35,927 nucleotides of DNA from JBAZLV01 sp041650055 (GTDB lineage Bacteria; Nitrospirota; UBA9217), in contig JBAZLV010000021.1 in assembly GCA_041650055.1 (NCBI GenBank), positions 1 to 35,927 on the forward strand, written 5' to 3'. The notes beneath the pieces were generated by a model. The model saw only the letters and a program-made list of their open reading frames with translations. It did not search any database and was not told the origin of the DNA. Made by a program: the position numbers and the translations under genes. Positions 15,501 through 22,118 of the stretch are shown one piece after another; within the stretch, counting starts at the first letter, position 1; the number at the start of each line of letters is the position of its first letter.

Positions 15501-16954
15501 TCAAAGGAGCTCAGCTGACATGCATCGTACTCAGGATTAAATCGTTTCTTTGCATCAAAAACGCTCGTGCAGCATTTTACCTCGATACCGGTTACCACGC
15601 CGTTCTGCACGAGAACCCTATTCACTCCCCATGAGTTATCAATGACAATTCCTTCTTCATGAACCTGTTCAAGCTCCCAGGAATATGCGGGCATTTCATC
15701 GCATTTTTCAAGACAGACCATCCGTACTTCTTGTGCACCAAGTCTTTTTGCAGTCAGTGCAGCATCTACCGCAACATTGCCGCCACCGATGACAACAACT
15801 TTTCTACCAATAGTAACCGATTCTCCTAAGGCTACCTTGCGAAGAAACTCCAGGCAGTCAAAAATTCCCTTTGCTTCACTCGCTCCGTCAAAAGGCAACT
15901 TCATCGCTTGATGAGTTCCCACAGAGATAAACACTGACTGGAATCCCTGTCGTTTCAGGTCTTCAAGCGTAAAGTCGCGGCCGAGTGCCTGATTACATCG
16001 AACTTCGATGCCATGCGAGAGAATGGAATCGATCTCTTTCTTAACCACATCCTTTGGCAAACGATATTCGGGAATAGCAAGACTTAACATACCGCCTGCT
16101 ACCGGCATTTTTTCAAAGATGACAACTTGATACCCTTTGAGCGCGAGGTCCCGGGCACAGGTCATCCCTGCAGGGCCGCTGCCAATAATCGCTACCTTTC
16201 CTGATTTCATTTCAGAAAGTTCTGGCTTTTGAAAACCTCCATTCGCATCTTCCCAATCAGTAAGAAATCGTTTCAAAGCGCAGATCGACACCGGTTCATC
16301 GATATCTTTTCGACTGCATCCGCTTTCACAGGGATGGGTGCAGATTCTTCCGCATACAGCAGGAAAAGGATTTTTTTTTCGCACAACCTCAAGTGCTTCC
16401 TTAAATCTTCGCTGTCCAATAAGCGCCACATACGCATGCGCATTCACTTCAGCCGGGCACTCAATTCTGCAAGGTGAAACACCTTCTTTATCAATTGCCA
16501 CTGCACCAGGTACTGCCTGGGCGTATCTTCGGCTTATGGCAGTGCGTTTGACCAACGCCTGATCGAATTCACTCGAAAGATATACCGGACATTTTTTAAC
16601 GCAGTCCTCACATCCCGTGCATTTTGACAAATCGACATACCGGGTTTTTTGTTTAATCGTGGCAGTAAAATTACCCGCCTCTCCTTCGAGAGCTACGAGC
16701 TCGGAGCAGGAATGAATATCGATGTTTAAATGCCTGCCGACCTCGACCATTTTAGGAGAGAGCATGCACATGGCACAATCGCCAGTCGGAAAGGTCTTGT
16801 CGAGCATGGACATAGTCCCGCCGATCGATGATTCTTTTTGCACGAGATGAACCTTGAACCCCCCGTTGGCAAGATCAAGAGAGGCCTGCATCCCGCTGAT
16901 CCCGCCGCCGAGGATGAGAACAGAACCGTGCTTTTTTGTCTTCTGGTTACTCAT
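12518..16954 (-). CDS. hdrA: Giant HdrA: two HdrA units with an inserted GltD/NfnB-like flavoprotein
   Basis: About 1478 residues from ATG 16954. HdrA unit 1 opens with an FAD loop (LILGGGISGM, about 14-23), GDCAMCM and a ferredoxin-type CTGCEDCVKKCP (about 112-122). It is then broken by a GltD/NfnB-like module (about 157-565): CPAEVNAHAYVALI, cysteine set CGRICTHPCESGC, an FAD loop IGSGPAGM (about 257) and a NAD(P)H loop VVIGGGNVAVDAA (about 387). HdrA 1 resumes with CLSCSVCSECMMCVSAC and ends near 905. Unit 2 (about 925-1478) has the N-terminal domain (FVCSCGINIAGTID), its FAD loop VVGGGIAG and two C-terminal clusters, CMSCLSCFRICP and CQGCGLCAGVCP. The role is probably electron distribution or bifurcation between NAD(P)H, ferredoxin and MetFV. 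No Shine-Dalgarno is visible at ATG 16954 or at the TTG/ATG pair near 16996. Confidence 0.93.
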   Translation of the reverse strand: MSNQKTKKHGSVLILGGGISGMQASLDLANGGFKVHLVQKESSIGGTMSMLDKTFPTGDCAMCMLSPKMVEVGRHLNIDIHSCSELVALEGEAGNFTATIKQKTRYVDLSKCTGCEDCVKKCPVYLSSEFDQALVKRTAISRRYAQAVPGAVAIDKEGVSPCRIECPAEVNAHAYVALIGQRRFKEALEVVRKKNPFPAVCGRICTHPCESGCSRKDIDEPVSICALKRFLTDWEDANGGFQKPELSEMKSGKVAIIGSGPAGMTCARDLALKGYQVVIFEKMPVAGGMLSLAIPEYRLPKDVVKKEIDSILSHGIEVRCNQALGRDFTLEDLKRQGFQSVFISVGTHQAMKLPFDGASEAKGIFDCLEFLRKVALGESVTIGRKVVVIGGGNVAVDAALTAKRLGAQEVRMVCLEKCDEMPAYSWELEQVHEEGIVIDNSWGVNRVLVQNGVVTGIEVKCCTSVFDAKKRFNPEYDACQLSSFDADTIIFAIGMKVDPLFANGVLGLDLLPDNRIKTDPSTLQTSMKPVFAGGDAVSGPSTIIQAIASGAQAAVSIDRFLKGEDLYANREKVAERNKAVKDLARVKRLKRVRMPQLPVAAREANFHEIDLGLSEDQAVYEASRCLSCSVCSECMMCVSACEAKAIHHEMESEQLRTLQVGAVILAPGLDRYDPSRRGELGFGRWPNVVTSLQFERILSASGPYQGVVTRPRDGNHPIKIAWIQCVGSRDPHHANAWCSSVCCMYATKQAIIAKEHDNRIEPTIFYTEMRSYGKDFDKYVERAKNEYGARYVRSMISIVREEAGTGNLVLCYAKEDGSFAHETFDLVVLSIGLQPHSDSARIAQICNIKTNPNLFPAITADRPVDTTRDGIFVTGAYQGPKDIPESVMQGSAVAGRVMALLSEARWTETIKKELPPEKDVRSEEPKLGVFVCSCGINIAGTIDVEYVVQQIKDLPGVIHAENFLYSCSQDSQEKIKHLINEKGINRVLVASCTPRTHTEIFQQTIREAGLNAYLFELADIREQCSWCHKGQNEDATSKAVQLVTMMIAKVRLLQPVKTEQVNVTPACLVVGGGIAGVTAALSVAEQGFDVHLVERANELGGLIRNLHFLMDGTDVQNMLRAIIERVQAHPRILVHTKVEIQKTDGFVGNFKTVLSDGAVVDHGAVILATGGIEYQPNEYGYSENDQVITQRELEAKLQNSLQHTSDDVYVMTQCVGSREEPYQYCSRVCCQDAIKNAIKIKEQNSAAQVYILYRDIRTYGLREEYYAKARDCGVIFVRYELNARPIVEKNGDKLRVTVVDTVVNKKLAINADWLVLSVGLRPHPSAEQIGTLYKITRNADGYFLEAHPKLRPVDFATDGLFVAGLAHAPKNFDETISQALAAAGRAGTLLSHDQLTISGLIAKQNDKQCMSCLSCFRICPFGSPYMNDEGKVRHNEVLCQGCGLCAGVCPAKAFQVNSFKDEQILAMIDAAGKPKGAL

Positions 16955-16968
16955 ATTGATCAAAAAAA

Positions 16969-17044
16969 CAAATATCAAAATACAAATAAACATCAATGGT
17001 CAATATTCAAACTCAAATCTTTTGATATTTGGATATTGAATATT
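16969..17044. repeat. AT-rich long-hairpin element 3
   Basis: CAAATATCAAAA (16969-16980) pairs perfectly with TTTTGATATTTG (17020-17031), and AATATTCAA (17002-17010) with TTGAATATT (17036-17044). Flanking AT-rich sequence of the same style extends from about 16955 to 17080, reaching the last codons of hdrB. The design matches the elements at 8099-8191 and 10051-10150. It separates hdrB from hdrA and contains no visible ribosome-binding site for hdrA. Confidence 0.75.
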
Positions 17045-17063
17045 ACTTGTTATTTGAGATTTG

Positions 17064-17930
17064 TCATTTGGAATTTAAAAGGGTCATCGCTTCCGTCAAA
17101 TGCCTGTCCACCTGCATCTCCTGTGCATCAATACCCATAGCAAATCCAACCAGTTCAGTAATAAAATACACGGGCAATTGTTTTTGCGTCTTCGACAACT
17201 TTGCCTGATATGCATCCAGATTCAACTGGCAAAGCGGACAAGACGTCACAAAGCAGTTTGCTCCCCGGGCAATTGCATCATCAACAATCTTCGACATAAG
17301 CAAATCAGCCTGTTTTGGATCAGTAATCGCAGTCGATGCCCCGCAGCAGTCGGTTTTATAATTCCAATCAATCGGTTGGGCGCCAATGAACTCACACAAC
17401 ATTTCCATGCTTGTTGGATTTTCGATAGTATCAGCTACCTTCATCTCACAAGGAAACCGGGTCAATAGGCAACCATAATAGCAAACCGGCTTCAGACTGC
17501 TTAATTGACGCATGGCTTTTTGAGAAATATTAGCTGCATGGCGTACAAGAACTTCAAGAATATTCGATATCTTGATTGGATTTTGTACCTTCTGCACAAG
17601 CTCGGCATTCACCGCATCTTTGAATGCACTATCTGAAAAAAGCTTCTGTTGTGCAATCATCGTCCTGCTATAACAGGACGAGCAGGGAATAATCATCTCT
17701 GACAAACCGGAAGCAGCAGCAATGCCCAGATTGCGGGCCGACAATGCAAAGGCAAGAAAATCATCTACTGCATTCGCAGCAGAAGCTCCGCAGCAATTCC
17801 AATTTTCTATTTCCTGGAGCGTTATCCCAAGCCGGGAAAGCACAAGTCTGCATTGAATATCATACAGCTTTGAGGATGCATGCAGGGAACAGCCGGGATA
17901 ATAAGCAATCTTATTTGCCTGATTTGACAT
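17064..17930 (-). CDS. hdrB: HdrB-like subunit with two CCG domains
   Basis: 288 residues from ATG 17930, chosen because GAAGG lies 8 nt upstream; upstream ATG 17945 and TTG 17954 have no such site. All ten cysteines of the two CCG motifs are present: C14, C46-C47, C83, C86 and C154, C195-C196, C231, C234. In methanogen HdrB these bind two non-cubane [4Fe-4S] clusters that reduce the heterodisulfide. Here, beside metVF, the subunit more likely takes part in the methylene-THF reductase complex. The start overlaps the hdrC 3' end by 20 nt. Confidence 0.94.
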   Translation of the reverse strand: MSNQANKIAYYPGCSLHASSKLYDIQCRLVLSRLGITLQEIENWNCCGASAANAVDDFLAFALSARNLGIAAASGLSEMIIPCSSCYSRTMIAQQKLFSDSAFKDAVNAELVQKVQNPIKISNILEVLVRHAANISQKAMRQLSSLKPVCYYGCLLTRFPCEMKVADTIENPTSMEMLCEFIGAQPIDWNYKTDCCGASTAITDPKQADLLMSKIVDDAIARGANCFVTSCPLCQLNLDAYQAKLSKTQKQLPVYFITELVGFAMGIDAQEMQVDRHLTEAMTLLNSK

Positions 17931-18534
17931 TCCTACTGCCTTCATATTTTTCAAAGAATGCGCTCAGCTCTGGGGCCTTACTGCTAGTCGCATCTAAATG
18001 CATTCTTTTCTTTTTCATCATCATAATTCCCAACCGCATCTGATTCAGCATTTCTTTAAAAAGCAATTTTACATTGCCACGTACAATATCTCTTATCCCT
18101 GCTTTTACCTCATACAAGACCATGCCGAGCATTTCATGAAATCGCCCGTGTCGGCGAATGACAGCAAGAAACGCATCATGAAAATCCGTGCTCCGGCAGG
18201 CAGCTTCTTCGGTCTTATGAGAAACCTGTTTCAGGATTTCAATAATTCTGCTCGTTTGAATCCCGTTTGGGCATCGTGTTCCGCAGGTATGGCAGGCAAT
18301 GCATTGCTTGACAAGAGAACTCCTGAGAGCTGCCTTTATATCACTAAATAAAAGCTTCCTGATGATCTGGTCAGGCGCTTCTCCGCATTCCTCGGCAACC
18401 GGACAACCTGCAGCACACCTGCGACACTGATAGCATGCGTGAATGTTGTGTCCCGAGAGCAATACGATTGCCTGCAAAGAGAGAGAGGAATGTTCTATCG
18501 AATATGAGGTATGCGCTGGCGGCATCTGTTTCAA
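17911..18534 (-). CDS. hdrC: HdrC-like ferredoxin subunit
   Basis: 207 residues with two [4Fe-4S] motifs: C34, C37, C40, C44 (ACYQCRRCAAGC) and C78, C81, C84, C88 (QCIACHTCGTRC). It relays electrons between HdrA and HdrB. The C-terminal half is helical and basic, longer than the core fold needs. The start is probably TTG 18534, which overlaps the folE stop as TTGA; ATG at 18525 is an alternative. hdrC and hdrB overlap, and the order hdrC-hdrB-hdrA-mvhD-metV-metF matches the methylene-THF reductase gene clusters of acetogens, except that no rnfC2 is present. Confidence 0.93.
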   Translation of the reverse strand: MKQMPPAHTSYSIEHSSLSLQAIVLLSGHNIHACYQCRRCAAGCPVAEECGEAPDQIIRKLLFSDIKAALRSSLVKQCIACHTCGTRCPNGIQTSRIIEILKQVSHKTEEAACRSTDFHDAFLAVIRRHGRFHEMLGMVLYEVKAGIRDIVRGNVKLLFKEMLNQMRLGIMMMKKKRMHLDATSSKAPELSAFFEKYEGSRNVKSGK

Positions 18535-19094
18535 TTCTTCTTGTTCAGTAATTCCAGCATTTCCATTCGGGTTGTTTTCTCACTTCTGAATATCCCTCGA
18601 ACGGCTGAAGTCACCACATGGGAACCGGGTTTTTTCACTCCGCGCATGCTCATGCAGAGATGTTCCGCATCAATAACAACCATGGCGCCTCGTGGTTTCA
18701 AACGGTTCACGATCAAATCCGCAAGCTGGGCTGTCAGCCGTTCCTGGACCTGCGGCCTTTTTGCGAGCATTTCAAGTGCCCTGGCAAGAGCGCTGATACC
18801 CACAATTTTGCCTGCACCCGGAATATATGCGATATGCGCTTTCCCGATAAACGGAAGCAGATGGTGTTCACATACGGAGTAGAACGGGATGTCCCTGATC
18901 ATCACCATCTCATCATGGCTTTCCCCGCTCATCGGGTTTATAAGCTGCTCCGTATCAGCAGCGATTCCGGAAAATATATCTTCATACATTTCGGCCACGC
19001 GCAAGGGAGTATCCTTGAGTCCAGGCCGATCAGGGTCTTCTCCGATTGCCTCAAGAATAAGTCGAACGCCTTTTTTGATTTTTTCCTTGTTCAT
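18531..19094 (-). CDS. folE: GTP cyclohydrolase I
   Basis: Converts GTP to 7,8-dihydroneopterin triphosphate, the first step of folate synthesis. The 187-residue protein has the zinc ligands Cys75 and His78 (SVCEHHLLPF) and Cys147 (EHLCMSMRG), plus KIVGISALAR and RPQVQERLTAQ. AGGA lies 7 nt before ATG. The stop overlaps the hdrC start (TTGA), so folate synthesis is physically coupled to the Hdr genes. No other pterin-synthesis gene is in the window. Confidence 0.97.
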   Translation of the reverse strand: MNKEKIKKGVRLILEAIGEDPDRPGLKDTPLRVAEMYEDIFSGIAADTEQLINPMSGESHDEMVMIRDIPFYSVCEHHLLPFIGKAHIAYIPGAGKIVGISALARALEMLAKRPQVQERLTAQLADLIVNRLKPRGAMVVIDAEHLCMSMRGVKKPGSHVVTSAVRGIFRSEKTTRMEMLELLNKKN

Positions 19095-19133
19095 AGTAAT
19101 GTCCTACTCTTACATGTATTTGCGTTTTTTGCT

Positions 19134-19256
19134 GTCATGCTCGCCCCTGCTTTAATCATGCTGGGGCAGGCTTCAGCGGGCATCCAGAAAAGACCCTTTA
19201 ATCTGGATTCCCGTTCCCTGCTTTATTCCTGCTGGGACAAGTTTCACGGGAATGAC
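19134..19256. repeat. GTCAT...CCCG palindromic element, copy C
   Basis: It starts GTCATGCTCGCCCCTGC and ends TTTCACGGGAATGAC, with GCGGGCATCCAG and CTGGATTCCCG flanking a short centre, so the whole element is an imperfect palindrome. The right arm, reverse complemented, reads CCCGTGAAACTTGTCCCAGC, nearly the same as copy B at 12419-12513. It fills most of the gap between the cyclo-ligase gene and folE. Confidence 0.75.
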
Positions 19257-19278
19257 GAATTTTAGATTCGGCAGCTGT

Positions 19279-19839
19279 TCATCTGATCCCTATTACTCTC
19301 TTGTCCGTCACGATCTTTTTTATGGGAACATCATACACCGCTACTGGTATGTTCGCCATGATCTGAACTTCAAATGCAAGTCCCATGGACATTCCCTTGA
19401 ATAAACCAAGAACCCGATCGTAATATCCCGCACCATAACCAAGCCGGTTTCCGGAAAGATCAAAGGCAAGCCCCGGCACAATCATAAGATCGATGGAATC
19501 AAGATCAACAGGGTCGATCCCAACCGGTTCAGGAATGCCCCATGTACCAGGCGCAACATCACGATCAAAGTCATGAATTTCGAAAAAGAGAAGGGCCTGA
19601 CCTGTTACTCTCGGCAAAACAACATGCTTTCCCTCGGCCAATGCCAGCCGAATCATCGGGGCCGTTTCCACTTCGCTCCCAAAAGATGCGAAGAAGGCGA
19701 TTCTGGATGATGTCCGAAATTCTGGCAATCCGAATAAGCGGTTCCCAATCTCACGGCTTTTTTCCCGCCGTTCTTTCGGACCCAGTATGTTTCGGGCTGC
19801 TTGTGCCTGTTTTCTGAGAGATTCTTTCAAAATTATCAA
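19279..19839 (-). CDS. 5-formyltetrahydrofolate cyclo-ligase
   Basis: Uses ATP to turn 5-formyl-THF, a dead-end folate, into 5,10-methenyl-THF. The 186 residues are typical. Recognisable parts are the N-terminal KESLRKQAQAAR helix, FASFGSEVET, the substrate region VPGLAFDLSGNRLGYGAGYY and the final ITDKRVIGIR-like strand (VTDKRVIGIR). The start is taken as TTG 19839; no convincing ribosome-binding site is seen and TTG 19830 is possible. It is the first gene of the minus-strand folate locus, divergent from rlmN, so the promoter should lie in 19840-19960. Only weak hexamers are visible there (TATTAT near 19850 on the minus strand). Confidence 0.94.
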   Translation of the reverse strand: MIILKESLRKQAQAARNILGPKERREKSREIGNRLFGLPEFRTSSRIAFFASFGSEVETAPMIRLALAEGKHVVLPRVTGQALLFFEIHDFDRDVAPGTWGIPEPVGIDPVDLDSIDLMIVPGLAFDLSGNRLGYGAGYYDRVLGLFKGMSMGLAFEVQIMANIPVAVYDVPIKKIVTDKRVIGIR

Positions 19840-19960
19840 AGAATTACAGGTGATAATACCATGAGAAAAAACAACATTCCAGCTAATTCTTTATGCAAAG
19901 AACATCCCGGTCTTGCTTAAAAAAAACAAAGATGGTACATTCTCAAAACGAGAAAGAACC

Positions 19961-21028
19961 ATGCAGAACAAGCCTATCCCCATAAAATCACTTCCTTTTA
20001 AAGAGCTCCAAACACTGCTTGTTGAACAGGGCTTCAAAAAATTTCGCGCAGCCCAAATCCAGGCCTGGATTTACAAAAAATACGCACGATCGTTTGATGA
20101 AATGACCAACATCGCTAAGCCTGATCGCGGTCTGCTCGCTTCCCTGTTCTCTCTTGCGAGCCCCCGTATCCTCACAAGAGAACGCTCAAGCGATGGCACC
20201 AGAAAATTTCTTTTTCAACTTGAAGATGTTCACACGATCGAAAGTGTTCTTATTCCGGATGAAAACCGGACGACCCTCTGCATTTCCTCTCAGGTCGGAT
20301 GCAGCCTTGGCTGTCGTTTTTGTCTTACCGGCAGCGGAGGATTCAAGAGAAATCTTCTTGCGTATGAAATTGCAGATCAGGTGCTGGAAGCCTCCCGCAT
20401 CGCAGCCTCGGAAGGTTCTGTACGGATTTCCAACATCGTCTTAATGGGTATGGGAGAACCGCTTTTAAATTTTGAGGAGGTTCTAAAAGCACTCCAGCTA
20501 ATAACATCAGATACGGGACTTGGTTTCTCCCCTCGGCGAGTAACCCTTTCAACAGCGGGCATTGTGCCTGCAATAGCAGCGCTGGGAAAATCCGGGGTCC
20601 GAGTGAATCTCGCCATATCGCTCAATGCAACCACAGATGAAGTACGAGACAGGATCATGCCGATAAACAAGCGGTATCCTTTGCAGGAGCTTCTTGCAGC
20701 ATGCAGAAGGTTTCCGCTCGAACCACGGCGAAGAATCACATTCGAGTATGTTCTCCTCAAAGGAGTAAATGATTCGGAACAGGATGCACGACGGCTAGCC
20801 ACAATGCTTCATGGCATCCGGTGCAAGATAAACCTCATACCGTTTAATCCATTTCCGGGAAGCGAGTTTGAAATGCCTGATGATACGGCAGTCCGCCGTT
20901 TTCAGAAGATTTTGCTGGATCGGGGTTTTACGGCGCCGGTGCGGGAATCGCGCGGAAAAGATATCTCAGCGGCATGCGGTCAGCTCTGCGAAAGAACTGA
21001 CAAGTCGAAATCTGCCGATCAAGGCTAG
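19961..21028 (+). CDS. rlmN: 23S rRNA/tRNA adenine-C2 methyltransferase RlmN
   Basis: Radical SAM enzyme that methylates C2 of A2503 in 23S rRNA and A37 in some tRNAs. It has 355 residues from ATG 19961; an upstream TTG at 19913 adds a low-complexity Lys-rich piece and seems unlikely. The CxxxCxxC cluster is C114, C118 and C121 (CSLGCRFC). The C-terminal RGKDISAACGQL holds the Cys that is methylated during catalysis. GMGEPLLNFEEV is the SAM-binding glycine-rich region. It is divergent from the folate locus and converges on ppsR, with which it shares the palindrome CTAG: each gene's TAG stop lies in it (21025-21028). Confidence 0.96.
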   Translation: MQNKPIPIKSLPFKELQTLLVEQGFKKFRAAQIQAWIYKKYARSFDEMTNIAKPDRGLLASLFSLASPRILTRERSSDGTRKFLFQLEDVHTIESVLIPDENRTTLCISSQVGCSLGCRFCLTGSGGFKRNLLAYEIADQVLEASRIAASEGSVRISNIVLMGMGEPLLNFEEVLKALQLITSDTGLGFSPRRVTLSTAGIVPAIAALGKSGVRVNLAISLNATTDEVRDRIMPINKRYPLQELLAACRRFPLEPRRRITFEYVLLKGVNDSEQDARRLATMLHGIRCKINLIPFNPFPGSEFEMPDDTAVRRFQKILLDRGFTAPVRESRGKDISAACGQLCERTDKSKSADQG

Positions 21029-21846
21029 GCGTATTCCTCATGCTCTTCGCCGTACACATGATGAATGATTTCCCATGCCGTTTCTTCCACTGATTTGTTC
21101 GTCGTATCAATGACCTTCCAGTTCTGATTTTTTCTTGCAAGATCCCAGACGAATTCGACCTCTTCAAAAATTTTTCTAATGTCGCTGTAGCTTGACTTCA
21201 TGCCGCTGTGTTTTTGGCGCGTCGTCCGAACCTTTTGAAGAACTTCCGGATCCATACTAAGGCAGACGATTTTATCCTGATCAATTTCACGCAATTGTTC
21301 AGGAAGAGGGATATCCGGTACAATCGGAATATTCGCCACCTTGTAACCTTCCTGGGCAAGGAAGAATGCAGTCGGTGTTTTCGAAGTCCGAGAAAGTCCA
21401 ATGATCACGATGTCCGCTTCATCCAGTCGTTCGGTTCCCCTGCCGTCGTCATGCGCAAGAGTATATTCGATTGCCTCAATCCGCTTGAAATAACGCGCGT
21501 CAATCCTACGAAGGAGCGTCGGTGTTTCAAGCGGTTTTAAGTCAAGATACAAGGCAAGGTTATTGATGAGCGGTCCCAAAATATCGAGGAAGATAATATT
21601 ATTCTTGCTGCAATACTCGCTCGCATGATCCCGCATCTCTTTTTTGACAAACGTAAATGCAATCATGGCTTTCGCCTCTTTTGCCTGTTCAAGGACCTTG
21701 CTTAAATCCGCCTTGGTATGAATATCGTGAAACAGCGCCATCTTGGTTTTCGGCCGGTGAAATTGTACGATAGCGGCTCGTAAAATATGCAGTCCGCTTT
21801 GACCAGTCGCATCAGAAACCACATAAATCCGTTTGGTTGGCATCAT
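21025..21846 (-). CDS. ppsR: Pyruvate,water dikinase/PPDK regulatory kinase-pyrophosphorylase
   Basis: Family DUF299 protein that inactivates PEP synthase (or pyruvate phosphate dikinase) by ADP-dependent Thr phosphorylation and reactivates it by Pi-dependent removal. The 273 residues include YVVSDATGQSG at the N-terminus, the P-loop-like GLSRTSKTPTAFFLA (about 150-165) and the late SYSDIRKIFEEVEF. AAGGGG precedes ATG. The target kinase gene is not in the window. Control of the pyruvate-PEP step would suit an organism that fixes carbon through acetyl-CoA, but that link is an inference. Confidence 0.93.
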   Translation of the reverse strand: MMPTKRIYVVSDATGQSGLHILRAAIVQFHRPKTKMALFHDIHTKADLSKVLEQAKEAKAMIAFTFVKKEMRDHASEYCSKNNIIFLDILGPLINNLALYLDLKPLETPTLLRRIDARYFKRIEAIEYTLAHDDGRGTERLDEADIVIIGLSRTSKTPTAFFLAQEGYKVANIPIVPDIPLPEQLREIDQDKIVCLSMDPEVLQKVRTTRQKHSGMKSSYSDIRKIFEEVEFVWDLARKNQNWKVIDTTNKSVEETAWEIIHHVYGEEHEEYA

Positions 21847-21962
21847 TCACCCCTTGGGCAGGCAACACGTATCAGATAGGAACCTATTCGGTCTGAATGG
21901 ACGATAACAAAATGATCCAGGAGTGTCAATTGAAAAAGCCCGGGAAACAGCGCAAAAAACTG

Positions 21963-22118
21963 TCACGGGATTGGAAATAAGATAATAGGAGCATGGTGCT
22001 GTCTTCTTTGCTTGCCAGCGGCAATCAGTGCACGAAGCTGCCGCAGGTTTTGCGCCTTGGCGCCGGTTGCCTTCAGAACGGTTATGCACTGTTTGAACTC
22101 AAAGGTGGTGGTGTCCAT
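21963..22118 (-). pseudogene. DUF5752-like N-terminal fragment
   Basis: A 51-codon ORF starts at ATG 22118 inside the 3' end of mscS in another frame. It reads MDTTTFEFKQCITVLKATGA then KAQNLRQLRALIAAG. This resembles the opening of DUF5752 proteins (FxF...KA.NL.EL). Downstream, the expected DS-IFHHT-YY motif appears split over two frames as KEDS, then HHA, then YYLI, so the gene looks broken soon after the start. The rest of 21847-21962 shows nothing else. A short real peptide cannot be excluded, and family assignment is tentative. Confidence 0.4.

Noticed and set aside
16955..16996. Hydrophobic N-terminal extension of HdrA (starts near 16996)
   Set aside because: The segment is translated AT-rich repeat, looks like a false signal peptide, and has no ribosome-binding site. 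HdrA is cytosolic.
19840..19960. Promoters in the divergent gap between the cyclo-ligase gene and rlmN
   Set aside because: TTGCTT-17-TACATT on the plus strand and TATTAT on the minus strand are weak matches; a promoter must exist here, but its position cannot be called with confidence.
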